Positions 1-5,037 of a stretch of 8,415 nt of DNA are shown here, in pieces. The stretch is from CAWUKT01 sp041565275 (lineage in GTDB: Bacteria; Bacteroidota; Bacteroidia; J057; JADKCL01). Each line of letters begins with the position of its first letter. The stretch's first letter is position 1. Where the stretch lies: positions 1-8,415 of the forward strand of contig JBFGVE010000129.1 in the NCBI GenBank assembly GCA_041565275.1. The letters are read 5' to 3'. The notes under the pieces are model-generated. The model made no database searches. It worked only from the letters and a program-made list of their open reading frames with translations, and had not been told where the DNA came from. A program made the position numbers and the translations under genes.

Positions 1-263
1 ACAGTCACCTCTTTACGCGTATTTTTGAATGAAGGCAAAGAGAAGTCGATGAGATGCTTACCTGCAACAAGTTTAATCTCATAATTTCCAAGGCTATCAG
101 TAAACACTTTTAGCCCTGTCGCCTTCTCCTCCACCTTTACTGAATCAAGCGAACGGTTAAATTCATCAAATACTCTTCCTTTAATAGTAGCATCCTGTGC
201 AAAGCCTGAATAAGGTGACAGGATCAAGAAGACAAGGGAAAAGGCGAGAAGCCAATACTTCAT
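1..263 (-). CDS. Partial secreted protein with carboxypeptidase-like regulatory domain (N-terminus only)
   Basis: Reading from the ATG at 263 gives 87 codons that remain open at the left edge, so only the N-terminus is present. Residues 1-23 form a typical signal peptide (MKYWLLAFSLVFLILSPYSG, then FAQ) with likely cleavage after Ala22 or Gln23. Residues about 24-87 begin with ATIKGRVFDE and contain the TDSLGNYEIKL segment, the classic pattern of the carboxypeptidase regulatory-like beta-sandwich found at the N-terminus of many Bacteroidota exported proteins. These include TonB-dependent receptors and DUF5686-type proteins. The body of the protein is outside the window, so receptor versus other surface protein cannot be decided. 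It lies 92 nt downstream of rpe on the same strand, with a possible promoter-like TAAATTTG just before the start. Confidence is high that this is a real gene and low for its exact role. Confidence 0.8.
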   Translation of the reverse strand, partial: MKYWLLAFSLVFLILSPYSGFAQDATIKGRVFDEFNRSLDSVKVEEKATGLKVFTDSLGNYEIKLVAGKHLIDFSLPSFKNTRKEVT

Positions 264-268
264 AGTAC

Positions 269-276
269 CAAATTTA
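269..276 (-). promoter_or_regulatory. Possible -7 promoter element (TAAATTTG) for the partial gene
   Basis: On the minus strand this reads TAAATTTG, an exact match to the Bacteroidota -7 consensus TAnnTTTG recognised by the primary sigma factor. It ends only 5 nt before the ATG at 263, so transcription from it would give a nearly leaderless mRNA. No TTTG is visible about 19 nt further upstream. The same 11-nt string ACCTAAATTTG occurs upstream of the universal stress protein gene. Motif match only. Confidence 0.25.
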
Positions 277-355
277 GGTGTTCGCCCCGCGATTTGATAG
301 AGAAAATAGAGTACCCTTAGGGGATGAGGACCAGCACTTTTACTTTCATAGGAAT

Positions 356-1021
356 TCAGGGAAAAACTCCTCTCGCTGCGTTTTTGAGATGCTTGATCAT
401 TTCTAAGGGTGATGGTGCCTTGAAGACGGCACTGCCTGCTACAAGTACATCAGCTCCTGCTTCAAATAATTTACATACATTGGCTGAGTTAACTCCTCCA
501 TCTACTTCTATTCTGAAACTATTATATGCTTGATTTCTAATCTCCACCAACCGCAATATCTTATTGTAAGTATTTTCTATGAACTTCTGCCCGCCAAATC
601 CAGGATTGACACTCATAATTAAAACCAAGTCAACCGCGTGCAATACGTCTGTTAGTACCTCTACTGGTGTACCTGGATTGATGGCCACCCCTGCCTGCAT
701 CCCCTCTGTCTTAATCTGATTCAACACCCTGTGAAGGTGGAGATTGTTTTCATAATGAACTGTTAATATATCAGCTCCCGCATCTCTAAATTTGGAAATG
801 TATTGGTCTGGACGGTCAATCATCAAATGTACATCCAATGGTTTCTTAGCAACCGCACTAATGGCTCTGAGAACCGGAATTCCAAAGGAAATATTGGGGA
901 CGAACGATCCATCCATAATATCACAATGTATCCAATCACACTCACTGTCATTCAACATTTGAACGTCTCTGTTCAAGTTTCCAAAATCTGCGGACAGTAC
1001 GGAGGGGGAGATCATACTCAT
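356..1021 (-). CDS. rpe: Ribulose-phosphate 3-epimerase
   Basis: Interconverts D-ribulose 5-phosphate and D-xylulose 5-phosphate in the cytosolic pentose phosphate pathway. From the ATG at 1021 the product is 221 residues, the usual family length. Family motifs run in order along the TIM barrel: SPSVLSADFGNL (5-16), HCDIMDGSFVPN (32-43) with metal ligands His32 and Asp34, DVHLMI (63-68) with His65, MSVNPGFGGQKF (136-147) for phosphate/loop binding, EVDGGV (172-177) with the second catalytic Asp174, and AGADVLVAGSAVF (188-200). The open frame extends to an ATG at 1078, but that would add 19 residues with no family counterpart and overlap hemB by 44 nt. The ATG at 1021 (or 1015, two codons later) fits the family and lies 13 nt after the hemB stop, implying co-transcription and probable translational coupling. 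No Shine-Dalgarno sequence is seen, as usual in this phylum. Confidence 0.95.
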   Translation of the reverse strand: MSMISPSVLSADFGNLNRDVQMLNDSECDWIHCDIMDGSFVPNISFGIPVLRAISAVAKKPLDVHLMIDRPDQYISKFRDAGADILTVHYENNLHLHRVLNQIKTEGMQAGVAINPGTPVEVLTDVLHAVDLVLIMSVNPGFGGQKFIENTYNKILRLVEIRNQAYNSFRIEVDGGVNSANVCKLFEAGADVLVAGSAVFKAPSPLEMIKHLKNAARGVFP

Positions 1022-1034
1022 TATATCTATGGAT

Positions 1035-2015
1035 TTAATTAATTCTTTTTCGGAGTAATTCTGCGTAATTCTTGGCAAAATAGGTGATTATTATATCTGC
1101 ACCGGCACGTTTAATTGCGGTCAGTATCTCTACCATCACGGGTTCATCGTCCAACCAACCATTGATGGAAGCAGCTTTCGCCATAGCATATTCTCCACTT
1201 ACATTGTAAGCCACCACTGGCACATTGGTGTTATCCTTCAGTAGTCGTATGACATCAAGATAAGGTAATGCTGGCTTCACCATGATATAATCGGCACCTT
1301 CCATTTCATCAAGTTCAGCCTCGATCAAGGCCTCTTCTACATTTGCTGGATCCATTTGATAGGTCTTCTTATCCCCCACCTTGGGAGAGGAATCGAGCGC
1401 ATCTCTAAAAGGACCGTAAAATGCCGAAGCGTACTTGGCCGTATAGCTCATAATCCCCACGTGGATGAATCCTGCATTGTCGAGCGCATTACGTAGATAT
1501 TCAACTCTACCATCCATCATATCAGATGGCCCAATTATGTCTGCGCCCGCTTGAGCCTGGGCAGTACTCATTCTAGCTAGAATAGGTAATGTCTCATCAT
1601 TCAGGATTTCTCCATCCTGCACCAAACCGTCATGACCGTCCGAACTATAAGGGTCCATGGCGACATCGGTAATGATTGTACAACCCGGATAATTCTCCTT
1701 GGCTACTCGAATCGCTTGTAAGTAGAAGCTCTCGGGATCCCAGCTTATGGATGCTTCCTTGTCTTTCTCGGACTCAGGAAAGGATGGAAACAATATAAAA
1801 TTGCTCAATCCTAAATCCATGCAAACCCCTATTTCTTTCACCATCTCGTCTACACTGTATCGAAATATGCCGGGCATTGAGTCAACGGGGTCGATTATTC
1901 CTTCACCCTGAACCAAGAAGAAGGGATATATTAGATTGTCCAGATGGATACGGGTCTCCCGCACCATGCCCCTAATAGCTGCTGTACGACGGTTTCTTCG
2001 TGGTCTGCGATTCAT
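1035..2015 (-). CDS. hemB: Porphobilinogen synthase (delta-aminolevulinic acid dehydratase)
   Basis: Condenses two 5-aminolevulinate molecules to porphobilinogen, the second committed step of heme and other tetrapyrrole synthesis. The product is 326 residues, full family length. The two active-site lysines are Lys194 in MSYTAKYASAFYGPFRDA (189-206) and Lys247 in IMVKPALPYLDVI (244-256), the latter being the Schiff-base lysine. The metal-site segment is TDVAMDPYSSDGHDG (116-130). The three cysteines of zinc-type enzymes are replaced by Ala119, Asp121 and Asp129 at exactly the same spacing, so this is the aspartate-rich form that does not use active-site zinc. The N-terminus (RRPRRNRRTAAIRGMVRET) matches the family arm and supports the ATG at 2015 over Met17. 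It lies downstream of rpoD across an intrinsic terminator and 13 nt upstream of rpe. Confidence 0.97.
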   Translation of the reverse strand: MNRRPRRNRRTAAIRGMVRETRIHLDNLIYPFFLVQGEGIIDPVDSMPGIFRYSVDEMVKEIGVCMDLGLSNFILFPSFPESEKDKEASISWDPESFYLQAIRVAKENYPGCTIITDVAMDPYSSDGHDGLVQDGEILNDETLPILARMSTAQAQAGADIIGPSDMMDGRVEYLRNALDNAGFIHVGIMSYTAKYASAFYGPFRDALDSSPKVGDKKTYQMDPANVEEALIEAELDEMEGADYIMVKPALPYLDVIRLLKDNTNVPVVAYNVSGEYAMAKAASINGWLDDEPVMVEILTAIKRAGADIIITYFAKNYAELLRKRIN

Positions 2016-2038
2016 TTAGTAAAGGTAGTAAATGGGAT

Positions 2039-2070
2039 AAAAAAATCCCGGGTCTTAGCAGGAACCGGGA
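2039..2070 (-). terminator. Intrinsic terminator after rpoD, before hemB
   Basis: On the minus strand, 27 nt after the rpoD stop, TCCCGG (2070-2065) pairs perfectly with CCGGGA (2051-2046) around a 13-nt loop. The stem is followed at once by seven T residues (2045-2039). This is a textbook Rho-independent terminator in the rpoD direction. The hemB ATG lies only 23 nt beyond the T-run. hemB must therefore be read through the terminator or transcribed from a promoter inside or upstream of it. Confidence 0.85.
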
Positions 2071-2097
2071 CTGTATTTTGAAAGGAAACTTACTGGA

Positions 2098-2964
2098 TTA
2101 TCCCAGGTAAGCTTTTAATCCTTTACTGCGTGAGGTGTGTCTCAGCCTCCGAATTGCTTTTTCTTTGATTTGGCGAACGCGCTCACGCGTAAGATCAAAC
2201 TTTTCACCAATTTCCTCTAAAGTAAGGGAGTGCTCTACTCCTATTCCAAAATAGAGACGGATTACCTCGGCTTCACGCTGAGTAAGTGTGCTCAATGCCC
2301 GTTCTACTTCTTTGCTTAGAGATTCATTGATCAGCCCTGAATCTGGATTTGGTTCTTCTTCATTTTCCAGGACATCCAGCAAACGGTTTTCTTCACCTTG
2401 AACCAATGGAGCATCCATTGAGATATGACGCCCGGATATTTTCAGCGTGTCCTGAACCTCAGTCTCACTCATTCCCTCCAAGATCTCAGAAATTTCCTGT
2501 GGGGATGGTTCACGTTCAAACTGTTGCTCCAACTTTGAAAAAGCTTTTCCGATCTTATTCAGAGCCCCTACTCTGTTTAAAGGAAGGCGAACAATTCGGC
2601 TTTGCTCTGCCAGTGCCTGGAGGATACTTTGGCGAATCCACCAAACTGCATAGGATATAAACTTAAAACCCCTCGTTTCATCAAATCGACGAGCAGCTTT
2701 GATCAATCCTAAATTTCCCTCATTGATTAAATCTCCAAGAGATAGGCCTTGATTTTGGTACTGCTTGGCAACCGAAACGACAAATCGGAGATTAGCCTTG
2801 GTCAGTTTTTCAAGAGCCAGTTGATCTCCTTCTTTGATCCGACGAGCGAGTTCTACCTCATCATCCGGAGTCAACAACTCTACTTTCCCAATCTCCTGCA
2901 AGTACTTGTCTAGGGACTGGGACTCACGGTTAGTGATCTGTTTACTGATCTTAAGCTGTCTCAT
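2098..2964 (-). CDS. rpoD: Primary RNA polymerase sigma factor (sigma-70/RpoD, short Bacteroidota form)
   Basis: Directs RNA polymerase to housekeeping promoters. At 288 residues it matches the roughly 287-residue Bacteroidota primary sigma factor, which lacks region 1.1 and the long non-conserved insert of E. coli RpoD. Region 1.2 covers about 15-47 (SLDKYLQEIGKVELLTPDDE). Region 2 covers about 50-121, including DLINEGNLGLIKAARRFD and FKFISYAVWWIRQSI with the aromatic residues used in -10/-7 melting. Region 3 covers about 125-205. Region 4 covers about 217-276, with the helix-turn-helix LTLEEIGEKFDLTRERVRQI at 247-266. The start MRQLKISKQITNRES is the conserved family N-terminus, so the ATG at 2964 is secure. 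It follows the universal stress protein gene on the same strand after a 113-nt gap and ends in a strong intrinsic terminator. In this phylum the factor recognises TTTG (-33) and TAnnTTTG (-7). Confidence 0.97.
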   Translation of the reverse strand: MRQLKISKQITNRESQSLDKYLQEIGKVELLTPDDEVELARRIKEGDQLALEKLTKANLRFVVSVAKQYQNQGLSLGDLINEGNLGLIKAARRFDETRGFKFISYAVWWIRQSILQALAEQSRIVRLPLNRVGALNKIGKAFSKLEQQFEREPSPQEISEILEGMSETEVQDTLKISGRHISMDAPLVQGEENRLLDVLENEEEPNPDSGLINESLSKEVERALSTLTQREAEVIRLYFGIGVEHSLTLEEIGEKFDLTRERVRQIKEKAIRRLRHTSRSKGLKAYLG

Positions 2965-3077
2965 TCGCGTCGATTCTTACTACTTTAAAGGTTAAATACT
3001 GACCTCTTTAGAATTCCTTTACAAAAGGCCATAAAGATAGAGGGACTCCACCAAAGTTTAAAGTCCGGTTTAGCTAA
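2965..3077. other. Intergenic leader upstream of rpoD
   Basis: This 113-nt gap separates the stress-protein stop from the rpoD start. On the minus strand it contains TTTG (3055-3052) and TATCTTTA (3039-3032), the latter one base off the TAnnTTTG -7 consensus, but only 12 nt separate them instead of about 19. It also holds nested inverted repeats: TCTTTA (3005-3010) with TAAAGA (3032-3037), enclosing CCTTT (3016-3020) with AAAGG (3024-3028). A leader hairpin is possible; none of this is decisive. Confidence 0.3.
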
Positions 3078-3953
3078 TTAACTAAAGATAGCACTTTCAA
3101 ACTTAGTCTCTTTGTACTCTTTTTCAGGCCGGATAGACAGTACAGGGATATTAGAATGGTTTACCACATGGCTAGCATTTGAGCCAAACAAGGTTTCCTT
3201 AAAAGCAAGTTCTTGCTGAGTCATGATCGCAATCAGATCAGCTCCACACTCCTGTGCGTAATCAATAACGAGATTAGAAATATCTCCCTTGTTGATCAAT
3301 GTGGTTGACTCTACTGGAACCTTATGTTTCCTGATTGCTTCAAGGGCCATTATCAAGCGCTTATTCAAACGATTCTTCGAATCTTGGTCACCCTGTTCAA
3401 GAATCGTTAACAGTACCAGTTCAGCATTGAATTTTTGAGCAAATTCAACTCCTAACTTGAGCTTCTCACCTGTCTCCCTGCTGAGGTCAATAGGAAGCAA
3501 AATTTTATTGAACATCACCTCTTCCAATGGGCTTTTAAGGGAAATTACAGGACAAGGGGCGTGTTTAATCACACGGGAGACATTGCTGCCTGATATAAGC
3601 TCCTGTACACCGGAAGCTCCATTGGTACCCATTACAATGCAATTAGCATCCAGTTCACTGGCTACCTCAATGATCTTTGCCGAAGCACGGCCAACCTTAA
3701 TGACCTTCCGGTAATTGATTCCCTTGGGCTGCTCTTCAATGATAGCGTCTAAGCGCTCCATAACCTCTCTACGAGCACCATCTTCATCAACGTTTGAGAA
3801 CAACTTGGCTATGCCACTGGGCAATTCAAGAATATGGACAAGAGTAATTTGACCTTCGTAAACCTTTGCTAGGTATTGAGCCACTGGGAGGGCTTTTTTT
3901 GATTCGCCTGAGAAATCCACAGGAACCAATATATCTACCATTTTTTCGCTCAT
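3078..3953 (-). CDS. Universal stress protein with two tandem Usp domains
   Basis: Cytosolic stress-associated protein made of two UspA folds in one 291-residue chain. Domain 1 (about 5-140) starts VDILVPVDFSGESKKAL and carries a complete ATP-binding motif G-x2-G-x9-G-S: Gly109, Gly112, Gly122 and Ser123, followed by HAPCPVISL. Domain 2 (about 148-276) starts FNKILLPIDLSRETGEKL and ends NIPVLSIRP. At the equivalent positions it has Met244, Gln247, Gly257 and Ser258, so the first two glycines are lost and nucleotide binding there is doubtful. The ATG at 3953 is preceded by AGAGGGG, one of the few Shine-Dalgarno-like sequences in the window, which favours it over Met5. It sits upstream of rpoD on the same strand and diverges from the outer-membrane gene pair. 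The precise stress signal cannot be told from sequence. Confidence 0.93.
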   Translation of the reverse strand: MSEKMVDILVPVDFSGESKKALPVAQYLAKVYEGQITLVHILELPSGIAKLFSNVDEDGARREVMERLDAIIEEQPKGINYRKVIKVGRASAKIIEVASELDANCIVMGTNGASGVQELISGSNVSRVIKHAPCPVISLKSPLEEVMFNKILLPIDLSRETGEKLKLGVEFAQKFNAELVLLTILEQGDQDSKNRLNKRLIMALEAIRKHKVPVESTTLINKGDISNLVIDYAQECGADLIAIMTQQELAFKETLFGSNASHVVNHSNIPVLSIRPEKEYKETKFESAIFS

Positions 3954-4194
3954 GTTCCCCTCTAAACTATGTAAATGTAAAAAACTCGATTTATACTCGA
4001 ACTGAAGCGTTAAACATCAGGGGCAAATTTAGGTAAATTTCACTTTACCATCTACTTTTCATGAAGCAACACTATAGTACCCGTCTCCATTTCTGGCCGG
4101 CTAATATCAGGTAGGCATACAGGACAGGGAATATTGGACATTTCGTATTGGAAAAATCTTTTAATAACTTCAGCATGCTTGATTTGATCGTTGC
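3954..4194. other. Divergent intergenic region
   Basis: This 241-nt region separates the divergent stress-protein gene and the PorQ-like gene and should hold promoters for both. A probable minus-strand -7 element is at 4031-4024, next to AAATTT-AGGT-AAATTT (4025-4040), where the AAATTT units are each self-complementary and could be a protein-binding site. No convincing plus-strand TTTG/TAnnTTTG pair is visible before 4195. A 29-codon minus-strand ORF with a CPVC motif (4141-4052) is discussed among the findings and is not called as a gene. Confidence 0.5.
4024..4031 (-). promoter_or_regulatory. Probable -7 promoter element (TAAATTTG) for the universal stress protein gene
   Basis: The minus strand reads ACCTAAATTTGCC here, an exact match to the Bacteroidota -7 consensus TAnnTTTG. 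It lies 70 nt before the start codon at 3953, a normal leader length. No TTTG or TTG is present about 19 nt upstream, so the -33 half is missing or divergent. The same 11-nt core appears upstream of the partial gene at the left edge. Confidence 0.4.
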
Positions 4195-5037
4195 ATGAAG
4201 CGTTTTAGAATTCCTCTCCTTATCATGTCTCTTTTGCTTCCCTATTTTGCTTCTGCTGGGAATTCAAATCAACCTATTGGAGCACGGAGAATAAGTCTAG
4301 GATCAGCTTATGCTGCTGTAAGAGGTGATTTCTGGCAACTTTTTATGAATCCCTCAGGCATTTCGGGGATTGAAGGTCCTCAGGTGGGAGCCTATTTTGA
4401 ACAAAGGTACTTATTGAGTGAGTTGAACTCAGGTGCGGTAGGATTTGCATATCCCTTCAAACACAAACACTACATAGGCATGGACTTTGGAGGAATGGGT
4501 TTCTTGGACTACAATGAATCCAGAATTGGGTTAACTTATGCCTCAACACTCTACGAAAGGTTTTCTCTTGGGGCAAAAATTAATTATACCCGAACCTCCA
4601 TTTTAAATTATGGTGCATCATCAGCTATTTACCTGAATTTGGGATTATGCCTTGAAATTGTTGATGACTTCACTATGGGTGTCAAAATATTTAATGCCAA
4701 CCACGCGGAGCTGGATCGAGAAATTGGGGAAGAGATTCCTACCAGTATGGATATTGGACTGGGATACCATGTTACTGAGCAGGTCTTGGTCGTTCTGGAT
4801 GCTCACAAACAAGGCAGTTTTCCAATCTCCTTCAGAGGCGGGATCGAATATAAGATTACCGATTTCTTGCAAGTCAGAGCTGGAGCGAGTACGGATCCCG
4901 TAACAATTAATTTGGGGATTGGGATTGAATATAAAGATTTGAGATTTGACTTCTCAAACTCATACCATGAATTTCTGGGATATTCTCCTTCTATTTCCCT
5001 CTCATATGGGTTTAATTCAAGTGATAAGGATCAGTGA
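4195..5037 (+). CDS. PorV/PorQ-like outer-membrane beta-barrel protein
   Basis: A 280-residue exported protein predicted to form an outer-membrane beta-barrel. Residues 1-21 are a signal peptide (MKRFRIPLLIMSLLLPYFAS, then A). Residues 29-57 (GARRISLGSAYAAVRGDF, then WQLFMNPSGIS) match the start of PorV/PorQ and FadL-like barrels, where a G-A-R/G-x-x-L/M-G-x-A-Y stretch precedes an N-P-x-G-I/L turn. The rest is alternating hydrophobic/polar strand with glycine-rich turns, ending LGYSPSISLSYGF (261-273) and a short polar tail. Some family members serve the type IX secretion system as shuttle or attachment subunits. This one is shorter than PorQ and has no other secretion gene nearby, so that role is not shown. 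Its stop overlaps the next gene's start, indicating a joint function with the HhH-barrel protein. Confidence 0.82.
   Translation: MKRFRIPLLIMSLLLPYFASAGNSNQPIGARRISLGSAYAAVRGDFWQLFMNPSGISGIEGPQVGAYFEQRYLLSELNSGAVGFAYPFKHKHYIGMDFGGMGFLDYNESRIGLTYASTLYERFSLGAKINYTRTSILNYGASSAIYLNLGLCLEIVDDFTMGVKIFNANHAELDREIGEEIPTSMDIGLGYHVTEQVLVVLDAHKQGSFPISFRGGIEYKITDFLQVRAGASTDPVTINLGIGIEYKDLRFDFSNSYHEFLGYSPSISLSYGFNSSDKDQ

Noticed and set aside
310..325. CCCTTAGGG near-palindrome between rpe and the partial gene as a terminator
   Set aside because: Only a 3-4 bp stem with almost no loop and no T-run; too weak.
356..1078. Longer rpe start at 1078 (240 residues)
   Set aside because: It adds 19 residues without a family counterpart and overlaps hemB by 44 nt; the ATG at 1021 gives the normal length and N-terminal motif.
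2349..2660. 103-codon plus-strand ORF opposite rpoD
   Set aside because: Antisense to a highly conserved sigma factor and composed of unusual residue runs; a shadow frame.
3032..3055. TTTG plus TATCTTTA as an rpoD promoter
   Set aside because: The -7 match is imperfect and the spacing is 12 nt instead of about 19, so it was noted in the intergenic entry but not called as a promoter.
4061..4114. 17-codon plus-strand ORF (MKQHYSTRLHFWPANIR)
   Set aside because: Very short, no ribosome site, and followed by more than 80 nt before the next gene; nothing supports translation.
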